Shown: in pieces, positions 53,454 to 62,973 of the stretch
Position numbering within the stretch: position 1 is the stretch's first letter
Layout of the letters: the number at the start of each line of letters is the position of its first letter
Notes under the pieces: model-generated
Database searches by the model: none
What the model saw: the letters and a program-made list of their open reading frames with translations, nothing else
Told to the model about the DNA's origin: nothing
Position numbers and translations under genes: made by a program
DNA from: Thalassotalea euphylliae
Lineage (GTDB): Bacteria > Pseudomonadota > Gammaproteobacteria > Enterobacterales > Alteromonadaceae
Assembly: GCF_003390375.1 (NCBI RefSeq)
Contig: NZ_QUOT01000001.1
Coordinates: 1,116,001-1,180,000, forward strand
Reading direction: 5' to 3'
DNA length: 64,000 nucleotides

Positions 53454-53954
53454 ATGAAGTTATCGTCACATAAAATAAGCCTAATTGTCGTGTTAAGCAT
53501 TTTGCTATCGGCTTGTGGCTTTCGCTTACGCGGTGACTTTCTGCTCGCACCAGAACTGCAAACCCTTTATGTTAGCTCAGTTGACAAACACGGTGAGCTA
53601 ACTCGTTTAGTCAAACAGCATTTAACCTTAAATCAGGTGAATATCGTTAGTACACCTCGTGCCGAACTACCTGAGCTGAGAATTTTAAAAGATGAGCTAA
53701 ATCGTCGCACGCTATCACTCTTCCCTAACGGACAAGTGGCTGAATACGAAATTATCTATACCGTTAATTACCAGCTACAAATGGCTAACCAAGAACCTCA
53801 GCGCTTTAGCTTTGAGCTTTACAGTGATTATCAAGATGACCCAGATCGCACTTTGGCAAAAAGTCGCGAACTTGCACTACTGTTAAAAGAAATGCGCCAA
53901 CTTGCTGCAGATCGTATCCTACGTGAAATGGCGAGTATTCAAGTTAATAGCTAA
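53454..53954 (+). CDS. lptE: LPS-assembly lipoprotein LptE
   Basis: 166 residues with lipobox LSAC (Cys about 21) and the conserved GFRLRG after it. LptE plugs the LptD barrel in the outer membrane and completes LPS delivery to the surface. Its place between leuS and holA is conserved in gammaproteobacteria. AAGGA before the ATG. Confidence 0.95.
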   Translation: MKLSSHKISLIVVLSILLSACGFRLRGDFLLAPELQTLYVSSVDKHGELTRLVKQHLTLNQVNIVSTPRAELPELRILKDELNRRTLSLFPNGQVAEYEIIYTVNYQLQMANQEPQRFSFELYSDYQDDPDRTLAKSRELALLLKEMRQLAADRILREMASIQVNS

Positions 53955-53986
53955 GCTTTCAACGCCAATTAACGAGGTTTTTAAGC

Positions 53987-55027
53987 TTGCGCATCTACCA
54001 CAATCAACTCTCACAAACCTTATCACAGCCGTTGGCACCTGTTTGGCTAGTATTTGGTGACGAGCCTTGGCAAAAAAACGATAGTTTGGCGCAAATTAAA
54101 GCCGCTGCACTGCAGCAAGGTTTTGATGAGCTAATCCGCTTTAGTATCGATGACAAATTCAGTTGGGATGAGGTGCTCAACGAATACAATGCAATGAGCC
54201 TATTTGCCGCCCGCCGTGTGATCGAGCTTGAGTTTCTTAGCACCAAGTTAAACGATAGTGCCACAAAAGCGATTGAGTTCATTTGTAGTCAGCTTAGCCC
54301 AGATGTCACCTTACTTTGCCATGGTGATAAACTCGATGGCAACGCCAGCAAAAAGAAATGGTTTAAAGCACTGAGCGGCGCAGGTGTTTATCTGCCGCTT
54401 TACGATCTAGACACCAAAGGTTTAGCCATGTGGCTAAATCGCCAAGTTCGCCAATATCAATTGGTGATTGATAAACAAGGCATTGAATTATTGCTGGCCA
54501 TGTTTGAGGGTAATGTCTTAGCGCTCGATCAAGAGTTGCAAAAGCTGTCTATTTTATATGGCCAGCAGGCAATTGACTTTGATACCTTGTCAGCACTGAT
54601 TATTAGCCAAGCAAAATTTAATCCTTTTGCCTTAGTGGATGCCTTACTCGCGGGTAAAATTGATCGCTGCATCACGATGTTAGATCAGCAGCAACAAGAA
54701 GGGACGCCTGCGGCCAAAATACAATGGTTTATCAATAAAGAGCTCAATCAGCTCAAACAAATGCATTACCAATTACAAGCAGGCGAAAACGAGCAAGCCA
54801 TATTTAAAGCATTTCGCATTTGGGATAAGCGCAAACCGCTTTATCAGCATGCACTAGCCAATATGTCGCTTGATAATATTTTAATTGCGATTACCCGCCT
54901 AGCCGATGTTGATTTGGTCAGTAAAACTACGAGTGAATTTAATGTTTTTCAGATGCTCGCAGATGTCTGTATTTGCGCTTATCACGGTGAAAAGCTAAAG
55001 CCACTTAGCCTAAACTACTATGACTAA
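53987..55027 (+). CDS. holA: DNA polymerase III delta subunit
   Basis: 346 residues, collinear with E. coli HolA (343): N-terminal VWLVFGDEPW, AMSLFAARRVIELEF, and EGNVLALDQELQKLSILYG. Delta opens the sliding clamp within the clamp loader. The start is a TTG with GAGG 9 bases upstream, and the N-terminus from this point aligns with the E. coli protein. The end overlaps nadD by 8 bases. Confidence 0.95.
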   Translation: MRIYHNQLSQTLSQPLAPVWLVFGDEPWQKNDSLAQIKAAALQQGFDELIRFSIDDKFSWDEVLNEYNAMSLFAARRVIELEFLSTKLNDSATKAIEFICSQLSPDVTLLCHGDKLDGNASKKKWFKALSGAGVYLPLYDLDTKGLAMWLNRQVRQYQLVIDKQGIELLLAMFEGNVLALDQELQKLSILYGQQAIDFDTLSALIISQAKFNPFALVDALLAGKIDRCITMLDQQQQEGTPAAKIQWFINKELNQLKQMHYQLQAGENEQAIFKAFRIWDKRKPLYQHALANMSLDNILIAITRLADVDLVSKTTSEFNVFQMLADVCICAYHGEKLKPLSLNYYD

Positions 55028-55742
55028 CGTTGCTGAAAACGAGCGTGTTAAAAGCAAACGGCCCAAAAACACCGAAAGCCAACTAATTTTTGGCGGCACC
55101 TTTGACCCTTTTCACTTGGGTCACTTAAACCTATGTAAACATATTGCAGGCGATTTAAACGTTAATAAAATCACGCTATTGCCAGCGAATATTCCGCCGC
55201 ATAAAGCGGCTGCCAAGGTATGCAGTCAACACAGATTGGCAATGTTACAGGCACTCGCCCAGCAAGTGCCTCTTTTTCGTGTCGATGGTCGAGAGCTTAA
55301 TCGCGACAAGCCAAGTTATACAGTCGACACATTAGAAGAGATTAAGCTCGAAAAACCATCGCTTTCGCTAAGTTTACTTATTGGTATGGACTCTTTACTT
55401 AGCTTTACTCAGTGGCATCAATGGCAGGAAATACTCGCGCGAGTTAATCTTATTGTCTGTACACGCCCCAATTACACCCTTAACATAAAACAATTGCACG
55501 CAGAGCTTCAGCAGCGCCTGACCGACAAAGCCTCGTTAAATCTAGCTGATGTTGGACAAATTTATTTAGCCCCGTCAGCTAATGTAGACTTGTCTTCAAC
55601 CGATATTCGCTATCAGCTTAGTCAAGTAAACACGTACGATTCATCATCGGTCACCACTTCTTCCCAAGTGCCTAGCCAAGCATTTAACCAGCTCCCCAAG
55701 GTAATCGCAGAGTACATCAAGCAGCATCAGCTTTATTGCTAA
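55020..55742 (+). CDS. nadD: Nicotinate-mononucleotide adenylyltransferase
   Basis: 240 residues. Nucleotidyltransferase motif GGTFDPFHLGH (about 26-36) and SSTDIR (about 198-203). It makes nicotinate adenine dinucleotide from NaMN and ATP in NAD synthesis. A Ser/Thr-rich insertion (TYDSSSVTTSSQVPSQ, about 210-225) near the C-terminus is longer than usual. Overlaps holA by 8 bases. Confidence 0.96.
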   Translation: MTNVAENERVKSKRPKNTESQLIFGGTFDPFHLGHLNLCKHIAGDLNVNKITLLPANIPPHKAAAKVCSQHRLAMLQALAQQVPLFRVDGRELNRDKPSYTVDTLEEIKLEKPSLSLSLLIGMDSLLSFTQWHQWQEILARVNLIVCTRPNYTLNIKQLHAELQQRLTDKASLNLADVGQIYLAPSANVDLSSTDIRYQLSQVNTYDSSSVTTSSQVPSQAFNQLPKVIAEYIKQHQLYC

Positions 55743-55952
55743 TAATTTGCCTGAATATACAGATAACTCACTATCCGCACTAACCTAAACATCAACGCGT
55801 TTTTGTGAATACTTCACGAATAAGTACTTCGTAGCCTAATAATTTACTGCCTGCTACCTTTGAGCAGTTAACGCTCTTGATAAATAGTGATATTATTAGC
55901 GGTTACTAATTTCGAATATTGTTTTAATTCAATTTCAATCAAGGAAAAAACA

Positions 55953-56273
55953 TTGCAAAGTGAAGCTCTTTCCGCTTTCGTTTATGAAAAAATCGACGAT
56001 CTAAAAGGCCGCGACATTATCACCCTAAATATTCAAGATAAGGCCAGTTTTGCTGATTACATGGTAGTCGCTTCAGGTAACTCTAATCGCCACGTTAAAT
56101 CTATTGCGCAAAATGTTGCCATGGAATGCCGTGCTGAAGGTATCGAACCGCTCGGTATCGAAGGTAACGATATTGGTGAATGGTCGTTAGTTGACTTAGG
56201 TTCAGTGGTCGTTCATGTCATGACTGACGAGCAACGTGACAAATACCAAATTGAAAAGCTTTGGCAAGACTAA
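55953..56273 (+). CDS. rsfS: Ribosomal silencing factor RsfS
   Basis: 107 residues from a TTG at 55953 with AAGGA 7 bases upstream, matching the 105-residue E. coli protein. A longer frame from a GTG at 55887 would add 22 unlikely residues. Family segments ASFADYMVVASGNSNRHVKSIA and GEWSLVDLGSVVVHVM. RsfS binds L14 on the large subunit and blocks subunit joining when nutrients run low. Upstream is a 210-base gap that may hold an internal promoter. Confidence 0.93.
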   Translation: MQSEALSAFVYEKIDDLKGRDIITLNIQDKASFADYMVVASGNSNRHVKSIAQNVAMECRAEGIEPLGIEGNDIGEWSLVDLGSVVVHVMTDEQRDKYQIEKLWQD

Positions 56274-56296
56274 CAGCAATTTAGGCGATCCGTTCA

Positions 56297-56767
56297 ATGC
56301 GTTTAACTTTATATGCCGTTGGCAATAAAATGCCTGCTTGGGTGACTCAGGGCTTTGAAGAATATGCCCGCCGTTTCCCACGTGATTTAAGCTTTCATCT
56401 GGTTGAAATCCCTCCTGGTAAACGTACTAAAAATGCTGATATTGCCCGTATTCTAGACAAAGAAGGCGAGCAAATGTTAGCGGCTATTCCAAAAGGCAAT
56501 CGCATTGTTACCCTAGAAGTAACAGGTAAACCCTGGGACACTCCAATGCTCGCTACCCAGCTAGAGCGTTGGCAGCACGATGGCCGAGATGTGGCATTAT
56601 TGGTTGGTGGGCCAGAGGGGCTAGCACCCGCTTGTATTAAAGCCTCAGAGCAAAAGTGGTCGCTTTCACCGTTAACATTGCCACACCCTATGGTGCGCAT
56701 TATTATTGCCGAAAGTTTGTATCGCGCTTGGAGTGTTAATACTAACCATCCTTATCATCGAGAATAA
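56297..56767 (+). CDS. rlmH: 23S rRNA pseudouridine-1915 N3-methyltransferase
   Basis: 156 residues (E. coli 155) of the SPOUT fold: KMPAWVTQGFEEYARRFP, LLVGGPEGLAP (SAM-binding knot) and HPMVRIIIAESLYRAWSVNTNHPYHRE at the C-terminus. It methylates the pseudouridine in helix 69. Its last codons lie in the first unit of a 13-bp tandem repeat. Confidence 0.96.
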   Translation: MRLTLYAVGNKMPAWVTQGFEEYARRFPRDLSFHLVEIPPGKRTKNADIARILDKEGEQMLAAIPKGNRIVTLEVTGKPWDTPMLATQLERWQHDGRDVALLVGGPEGLAPACIKASEQKWSLSPLTLPHPMVRIIIAESLYRAWSVNTNHPYHRE

Positions 56768-56811
56768 GCCCAGAGAATAAGCCCAGAGAATAAGCCCAGA
56801 GAGTAAGCAAA
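56760..56811. repeat. 13-bp tandem repeat, four copies, at the rlmH-mrdA junction
   Basis: GAGAATAAGCCCA repeated exactly at 56760, 56773 and 56786, with a degenerate fourth copy at 56799. The rlmH stop TAA is in the first copy. Confidence 0.92.
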
Positions 56812-56841
56812 GGAAATAGCCATCAAAACTAAGCAGCTATC

Positions 56842-58815
56842 ATGGTAAGACGTAAACGCGTATCCATACGTAACCACAGCGCCGAGGCAAACTTGTTTGC
56901 TCGCCGTGCTTTTATTGCACTCATTGGTGTGGTCGCGATGTTGATTGTTCTGTTTACCAACGTTTATAACTCGCAAGTTAACTCGTTCGAAAAGTATCAA
57001 ACACGATCAAACAGCAACCGCATTAAGCTTTTACCTGTTGCCCCTAATCGCGGGCAAATCTATGATCGCAATGGCGTACTGCTGGCTGAAAATAAGCCCG
57101 TTTACAGCTTAGAAATTATTCCTGAGCAGGTTGAAGACCTCGAAGGTACGATTGCCGATATTAGCGAGTTGCTCGATATCAGCGAAGAAAAGCAACAAAA
57201 ATTCTTCAAAGCGCTGCGCGGTAAACGTCGTTTTAAACCGATTGAATTGCAGTCGCGTTTGAGCGATCAGCAAGTTGCGCTCTTTTCCGTTAATCAGCAT
57301 AAATACCCAGGCGCATTTATTGATGCCCGACTTAAGCGTTATTATCCTTTTGGTGATTTAACCACCCATAATTTAGGTTATGTTGCCAAAATTAACCGTA
57401 AAGACGCGCAGCGTCTAGAAGCAGACGGAAAATCAGAGAATTACGCCGCAACACGTGAGATAGGTAAACTAGGCCTAGAAAAGTATTACGAAGAGATTCT
57501 GCACGGCCGTATTGGTCACCAAGAAGTTGAAGTGAATAACCAAGGACGCGTGATACGCACACTTGATTTCACCCCTCCGACTCCCGGTAAAGACCTCACC
57601 CTTACCCTAGATATTGAGCTACAAATGATCGCTAAGCGGGCACTCGCTGGCAAACGCGGCTCAGTAGTTGCGATTGACCCGCGTGATGGCGGAGTGTTGG
57701 CGATGTATTCGAACCCAAGTTACGACGGTAACTTGTTCGTGCACGGCATTAGCTCGAAGAACTACCGCAAATTATTAGACTCGAAAGACTTGCCACTGAT
57801 CAATCGCAGTGTCCAAGGTTACCCGCCCGCTTCTACCGTAAAACCCTTCTTAGCCTTACTTGGCCTAGAGCAAGGAGTGATAACACCTGAAACTCGAATT
57901 TGGGACCCCGGTTGGTATCAATTAAAAGGCGTTGATCACAAATACCGTGACTGGAAAAAATGGGGGCATGGCTGGGTTGATTTAACTAAAGCGATTGAAC
58001 AATCGTGTAACGTTTACTTTTACGATTTAGCCTACAAGCTTGGTATCACCAAAATCAGCGAGATGATGGACAAGTTTGGCTTTGGTGAACGCACCGGCAT
58101 TGATATTCATGAAGAGAGCAGTGGTATTTTGCCCAGTGTTGGCTGGAAGCGCGCTCGCTACAATCAAAACTGGTATACAGGCGAAACTTTATCAGTCGGT
58201 ATCGGACAAAGTTATTGGACGGTAACACCACTGCAACTGGCGCAGGCGACCTCAGTGTTGGTTAACAAAGGTGAAATCAAAAAGCCGCATTTATTAAAAG
58301 CCAGTTCGCAAACTACATACACACAAGGTGAAGGCAAGAATATTGTCACCATCAGTGCTCAGCCATATGAGCTTGAGGAGTATCCACCAATTGCCTTAAA
58401 TAACCAAGACAATTGGCAACTTGTTTTAGATGCGATGCATTCAACCGTGCAGAAAAAAGGGGCAACTGGTCATACCGCGTTTAAAGACCACCAATACGAC
58501 GCCGCCGGTAAAACAGGCTCTGCACAAGTTGCGCGCATTGCGCAAGATGCAAAATATGACGCCGAAAAAACTCAAGAGAACAAGCGTGATAATGCCATGT
58601 TTATCGCCTTTGCCCCATTTGATAAGCCCGAGATTGTGGTCTCTGTTGCTATCGAAAATGTTGCCAAAGGCGGTGGTGCAACCAATGCCGCGCCGGTGGC
58701 AAGGCAAATAATGGATCAATATTTTGGTAATCGCGTGATCACTAGCGAATACACCAGTGAGGAACATCCACTTCACGACGAACACTTTACCGTTTCCACT
58801 GACGAGGCCGATTAA
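56842..58815 (+). CDS. mrdA: Penicillin-binding protein 2 (elongation transpeptidase)
   Basis: 657 residues. One helix (about 25-45), a dimerisation domain with NRGQIYDRNGVLLAEN, and a transpeptidase domain with nucleophile Ser about 331 (STVK), SCN and KTGS. It cross-links peptidoglycan along the side wall with RodA. The ribosome-binding site is weak (AAG). Its stop overlaps mrdB by one base. Confidence 0.96.
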   Translation: MVRRKRVSIRNHSAEANLFARRAFIALIGVVAMLIVLFTNVYNSQVNSFEKYQTRSNSNRIKLLPVAPNRGQIYDRNGVLLAENKPVYSLEIIPEQVEDLEGTIADISELLDISEEKQQKFFKALRGKRRFKPIELQSRLSDQQVALFSVNQHKYPGAFIDARLKRYYPFGDLTTHNLGYVAKINRKDAQRLEADGKSENYAATREIGKLGLEKYYEEILHGRIGHQEVEVNNQGRVIRTLDFTPPTPGKDLTLTLDIELQMIAKRALAGKRGSVVAIDPRDGGVLAMYSNPSYDGNLFVHGISSKNYRKLLDSKDLPLINRSVQGYPPASTVKPFLALLGLEQGVITPETRIWDPGWYQLKGVDHKYRDWKKWGHGWVDLTKAIEQSCNVYFYDLAYKLGITKISEMMDKFGFGERTGIDIHEESSGILPSVGWKRARYNQNWYTGETLSVGIGQSYWTVTPLQLAQATSVLVNKGEIKKPHLLKASSQTTYTQGEGKNIVTISAQPYELEEYPPIALNNQDNWQLVLDAMHSTVQKKGATGHTAFKDHQYDAAGKTGSAQVARIAQDAKYDAEKTQENKRDNAMFIAFAPFDKPEIVVSVAIENVAKGGGATNAAPVARQIMDQYFGNRVITSEYTSEEHPLHDEHFTVSTDEAD

Positions 58816-59933
58816 TGCGATCAACGGGGCAAGATCAAGCCAAAAAACTCGATATTTGGCAGAAACTTCATTTAGATTTACCCTTGTTGCTTGGCTTACT
58901 TAGCTTGATGACCTTGGGACTTTTTGTGGTCTATAGCGCAGGTGGGCAAGACTTTGATTTGGTTGTTCGACAAGGTGTTCGCCTTGGCGTTGCCCTGCTC
59001 GTGATGTTTATCGTCGCGCAGATTCCACCGCAGGTTTATTTTAAATGGGCCGTTCCCACTTTTGTGATTGGTTTAGGTTTACTGGTCGCGGTACTGCTAG
59101 TTGGTACGGTAGGTAAAGGCGCTCAACGCTGGTTAAATCTTGGCTTTATGCAGTTTCAACCTTCAGAAGTGATGAAACTTATTGTGCCGATCACCATCGC
59201 TTGGTTTATCAGCCAGCACGATCTGCCAGCCAAGCTAGGTAATATCGTAATTGCCTTTATTCTTGTGCTAATCCCAACATTACTCATTGCTAAGCAACCC
59301 GACTTAGGTACTTCACTGTTAATTGCTAGCTCAGGCATTTTCGTGATTTTTCTTGCAGGCGCCAGTTGGAAGTTAATTGGCACCTGCGTTGGCCTTGCCT
59401 CGGCATTTACGCCAATCCTTTGGATGTATTTGATGAAAGACTACCAAAAGCAGCGGGTATTGACTTTTCTCGATCCAGAGAAAGATCCACTGGGTAGCGG
59501 CTACCACATTATTCAATCGAAAATTGCCATTGGTTCAGGCGGGCTATATGGCAAAGGCTGGCTGCAAGGCACACAATCACAATTAGAGTTTTTACCTGAG
59601 CGCCATACCGACTTTATCTTCTCAGTATTTAGTGAGGAGTTTGGACTAGTTGGCGTAACAGCGTTACTGCTTGTTTATCTAGCTATCGTGATGCGTGGGC
59701 TTTGGATCGCAGTAAATGCTCAAGAAGCCTTTACCAAACTGCTTGCAGGCAGTATTACGTTGACCTTTTTCGTATATGTATTTGTCAATATTGGTATGGT
59801 CTCGGGCTTGCTACCAGTGGTTGGCGTACCGCTGCCGCTCGTTAGCTATGGCGGTACGTCAATGGTGACATTAATGGCCGGCTTTGGCATTCTAATGGCA
59901 ATAGGAACGCACCGTCGGTTTAATGCACAGTGA
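58815..59933 (+). CDS. mrdB: RodA peptidoglycan glycosyltransferase (SEDS)
   Basis: 372 residues with about ten membrane helices and SEDS segments such as KAPDLGTSL-like KQPDLGTSLLIA, FLPERHTDFIFSV and LPLVSYGGTSM. It polymerises glycan strands with PBP2. Starts at ATG overlapping the mrdA stop (TAATG). Confidence 0.96.
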   Translation: MRSTGQDQAKKLDIWQKLHLDLPLLLGLLSLMTLGLFVVYSAGGQDFDLVVRQGVRLGVALLVMFIVAQIPPQVYFKWAVPTFVIGLGLLVAVLLVGTVGKGAQRWLNLGFMQFQPSEVMKLIVPITIAWFISQHDLPAKLGNIVIAFILVLIPTLLIAKQPDLGTSLLIASSGIFVIFLAGASWKLIGTCVGLASAFTPILWMYLMKDYQKQRVLTFLDPEKDPLGSGYHIIQSKIAIGSGGLYGKGWLQGTQSQLEFLPERHTDFIFSVFSEEFGLVGVTALLLVYLAIVMRGLWIAVNAQEAFTKLLAGSITLTFFVYVFVNIGMVSGLLPVVGVPLPLVSYGGTSMVTLMAGFGILMAIGTHRRFNAQ

Positions 59934-59970
59934 TTGCAGATAAGCTTTAAATCTCAATTTTATGGTAACG

Positions 59971-60061
59971 CATAAAAGCTATACATAAAAACTGCGCATA
60001 AAAGCTAAACATAAAAACACTACATAACAGCTAAACATAAAAGCTATACATAAATAATAAT
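59971..60061. repeat. 13-bp tandem repeat, seven copies, up to the rlpA start codon
   Basis: Units starting CATAA at 59971, 59984, 59997, 60010, 60023, 60036 and 60049, exactly 13 bases apart. The first and sixth are identical (CATAAAAGCTATA). The first four alternate between AAAAGCT and AAAAAC forms, suggesting a 26-bp higher-order unit. The last unit contains the first two bases of the rlpA ATG. Confidence 0.94.
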
Positions 60062-60980
60062 GACTAAAAAATTATGCCTAGCCAGCTTGCTTATCACTGC
60101 TATTGCCATCATGGCTGGTTGCAGTACCAATACTGGCCGCTACCAACAAGCACATGACAGCATTCCAACCCGTTTACCAACCGCTGCGGAGCTTAAAGAT
60201 CCCATTCCGCGTGTTGAGCCGAAAAGCCGAGGTGGTAATCGAAACTATCAAGTGCGCGGTAAGCACTATCAAGTACTCGATAGCGCAGAAGGGTTTAGCC
60301 AGTCAGGTATAGCTTCTTGGTATGGTAAAAAATTTCACGGTCATTTAACATCTAATGGCGAGATTTATGACATGTATGCCATGAGTGCCGCGCATAAAAA
60401 CTTACCATTGCCAACCTATGTAAAAGTTACCAACCAAGCAAACCAAAAATCAGTCATAGTCCGCGTCAATGATCGTGGGCCGTTCCATCAAGATCGTATT
60501 ATCGACTTGTCATACAGCGCGGCATACAAGTTAGGCATGCTGTCTACTGGCACAGCAAACGTTACAATTGAAGCAATTACTGACGATAATGCGCCGATAG
60601 CAAAACCAAGTTCGGTTGCCAGTGCAAAAACTTCACCTGTTGGTACAAGTAAGTTAGCAGCCACTGACGCCAAGCCGGAAGCGAAGCAAGAAGTTAAGCA
60701 GAAAGTTAAGCAAGAGACGTTAACAACGACCAACAATGACTCGGCGGTACCAGAAGGTGATTATGTTCAAGTATTCGCAACACGCAGTGAAGACGTGGCT
60801 AAGCGTACAGTTCTAGCACTGACCAGCTTATATCAACACAACGCCGTTTATTCACAGCAAAATGGTATATACCGCGTTAAGCTAGGCCCATTTGCCGAGC
60901 ACGAAAATACCGATGAATTAGTCACCAGTTTGCGACAAGCCGGTTACGAAAGCGCCTACCGTCGCAAAATCTTACATTAA
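60060..60980 (+). CDS. rlpA: RlpA septal-ring lytic transglycosylase lipoprotein
   Basis: 306 residues. Lipobox MAGC (Cys about 21); double-psi beta-barrel (about 80-175: GIASWYGKKFHGHLTSNGE, VRVNDRGPFHQDRIIDLSYSAA); a Lys/Gln-rich linker; and a C-terminal SPOR domain (about 225-305) that binds denuded glycan at the septum. No Shine-Dalgarno sequence precedes the ATG; the place is filled by the 13-bp repeats. The next ATG in frame is well within the lipoprotein signal. Confidence 0.94.
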   Translation: MTKKLCLASLLITAIAIMAGCSTNTGRYQQAHDSIPTRLPTAAELKDPIPRVEPKSRGGNRNYQVRGKHYQVLDSAEGFSQSGIASWYGKKFHGHLTSNGEIYDMYAMSAAHKNLPLPTYVKVTNQANQKSVIVRVNDRGPFHQDRIIDLSYSAAYKLGMLSTGTANVTIEAITDDNAPIAKPSSVASAKTSPVGTSKLAATDAKPEAKQEVKQKVKQETLTTTNNDSAVPEGDYVQVFATRSEDVAKRTVLALTSLYQHNAVYSQQNGIYRVKLGPFAEHENTDELVTSLRQAGYESAYRRKILH

Positions 60981-61172
60981 GCCTGTTATCCATTGGGTTT
61001 GCGCGTAGCAAATCCTAATAGTAGTGATATACTGTTGGCAATTTTTTGACACAACTTATCACACCAACCTTTAGCACTGCCCTCCCCAATAAAGCGAGTG
61101 GCAAAGTAAATAACTCGCTAAAGCAATGATCAGTTGTGCAGCTGGTTAAAAATACAATTTTCAAGGAGCATT

Positions 61173-62369
61173 ATGTCACGCCCATTCGCTCAGCGCGTAA
61201 CTAAATCCACTAAGCGATGCTTAGTTTTGCTAAGCGCCATTACGCTTTCCTCATCTATATTTTCTGCTTCGGCGCAATCGATTCGCATCACACCGGATGC
61301 CCCAGAAATTAATGCCAAAGGTTTCATATTAATTGATTACACCACAGGTAAAGTGATCGCAGAAGGCAATGCCGACACGCAATTAGAGCCTGCCAGTTTA
61401 ACTAAAATGATGACCAGCTATATTATCGGTCGCGAGCTTCAAGCAGGTAATATCGCAAGCACTGATATGGTGACTATCAGTGAAAATGCATGGGCAAAAA
61501 ACTTCCCAGATTCTTCAAAAATGTTTATTGAAGTCGGTACTGAGGTGAGTGTTGCCGAGCTTAACCAAGGCATTATTGTCGCTTCAGGCAACGATGCCTG
61601 TGTTGCAATGGCTGAGCATATTGCAGGGTCGGAAGATGCCTTCGCCGATCTAATGAATGCCCACGCACAGCAATTAGGCATGTCGAGCAGTTACTTTGAA
61701 AACAGCCATGGTCTGCACAGTGAAGAGCACTTCACTACACCACGAGATATGGCAACCCTAGCGATTGCATTGATTCGCGATACACCAAGTGAATATGAGA
61801 TGTACAAGCAACGCTCGTACACTTACAACGACATCAAACAATACAACCGTAACAGCCTACTATGGGACAAGAGTTTAGACGTAGACGGTATTAAAACAGG
61901 TTACCACTCAAAAGCTGGCTATAGCTTAGTGACCTCAGCGGTGAAAGACGGAATGCGTTTAGTTTCTGTGGTGATGGGTACCGAAAGCCAACGTGCTCGT
62001 AAAATTGAAAACAAGAAACTACTTAACTATGGCTTCCGCTTCTTTGAAACCATCACGCCATATGAAGCTGGCGAAACGTTTGCCACGAACCGTGTTTGGA
62101 TGGGTGATATTAAAGACGTTAACCTAGGTATTTTAGAAAGTACGCCGATTACTATTCCGCGTGGGCAACGTAAGAAAATTGAAACGAACGTCGAACTTAC
62201 CAAAGAACTTGTTGCTCCATTAGCCAAAGGTGAGCAAGTGGGCAAACTTTATTTAACCCTTAACGGTGAAGATATCGCTGAATACCCGCTGGTTACCTTA
62301 CAAGAAGTGAACGAAGGCAGCATGTTCAGCCGTTTAGTGGACTATGTAAAACTGCAGTTTGTTAACTAG
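61173..62369 (+). CDS. dacA: D-alanyl-D-alanine carboxypeptidase (PBP5/6)
   Basis: 398 residues from the ATG at 61173, which has AAGGAG at ideal spacing; the frame extends 13 codons further without such a signal. Signal peptide ending near ASAQ; Ser about 75 in SLTK, SGN, and KTG (IKTGYHSKAGYSL); C-terminal beta domain and amphipathic anchor (FSRLVDYVKLQF). It trims the terminal D-Ala of pentapeptides. A terminator follows. Confidence 0.96.
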   Translation: MSRPFAQRVTKSTKRCLVLLSAITLSSSIFSASAQSIRITPDAPEINAKGFILIDYTTGKVIAEGNADTQLEPASLTKMMTSYIIGRELQAGNIASTDMVTISENAWAKNFPDSSKMFIEVGTEVSVAELNQGIIVASGNDACVAMAEHIAGSEDAFADLMNAHAQQLGMSSSYFENSHGLHSEEHFTTPRDMATLAIALIRDTPSEYEMYKQRSYTYNDIKQYNRNSLLWDKSLDVDGIKTGYHSKAGYSLVTSAVKDGMRLVSVVMGTESQRARKIENKKLLNYGFRFFETITPYEAGETFATNRVWMGDIKDVNLGILESTPITIPRGQRKKIETNVELTKELVAPLAKGEQVGKLYLTLNGEDIAEYPLVTLQEVNEGSMFSRLVDYVKLQFVN

Positions 62370-62406
62370 TTATTAAATGTGAAGTAATAGCGTAAATCAT
62401 CCCTTG

Positions 62407-62435
62407 AAAAGCCCTAGCAAACGCTAGGGCTTTTT
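62407..62435 (+). terminator. Terminator of dacA
   Basis: AAAAGCCCTAGC pairs with GCTAGGGCTTTT around AAAC, followed by T. A classic intrinsic terminator ending the leuS-dacA transcript; ybeD-lipB-lipA starts anew. Confidence 0.94.
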
Positions 62436-62641
62436 GTCTTATAAAGTTGCATTTGGCGCTTGAATTTTGATTGTTCGCCACCATTAACAAGCCAGCAAAT
62501 CACAAGCATAGCCCTTGCCTGTAGATTAGTGATAAAATATGAACTAAGAGTACCAAGCGACCGCATATATGTGAGCGTTCGCAAGAGACTGCGTTGTGGA
62601 GCATTGTATTAGCGCCCTGCAATCAGTAATAGAGAGCAAAT

Positions 62642-62905
62642 ATGCAAACTAAATTTGATGAACTATTAGAATTTCCAACCGTACTAAACTTCAAAGTGAT
62701 GGGTGTCGCTTGCGACGAATTACCTGACTTGATTGTTGCTGAGTTACAAAAACACACACCTGGCGATTACTCACCGAAATTAAAGCCAAGCTCTAAAGGT
62801 AATTATGTATCTGTGTCTGTTGCCGTTCGCGTGACAAGCAAAGAGCATATTGAGCAAGTATATCAATCACTTAATACGATTGAGCAAGTTCGCTATATTC
62901 TCTAG
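62642..62905 (+). CDS. ybeD: YbeD/DUF493 family protein
   Basis: 87 residues, the same as E. coli YbeD, with the family start TKFDELLEFPTVLNFKVMG and the closing IEQVRYIL. An ACT-like fold of unknown function, almost always next to lipB. First gene of the lipoate operon. Confidence 0.95.
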   Translation: MQTKFDELLEFPTVLNFKVMGVACDELPDLIVAELQKHTPGDYSPKLKPSSKGNYVSVSVAVRVTSKEHIEQVYQSLNTIEQVRYIL

Positions 62906-62973
62906 CGAACCAAGCCACCAAATAAATAGCCAAGCATTCTATCGCGACATTGTAAAATCAAGTAGGCAGTAAA

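Noticed and set aside
55887..55952. N-terminal extension of rsfS from a GTG
   Set aside because: Adds 22 residues absent from the family, while a TTG with AAGGA gives the normal length.
59971..60061. CRISPR array
   Set aside because: 13-bp period with no spacers; a simple tandem repeat, with no cas genes in the window.
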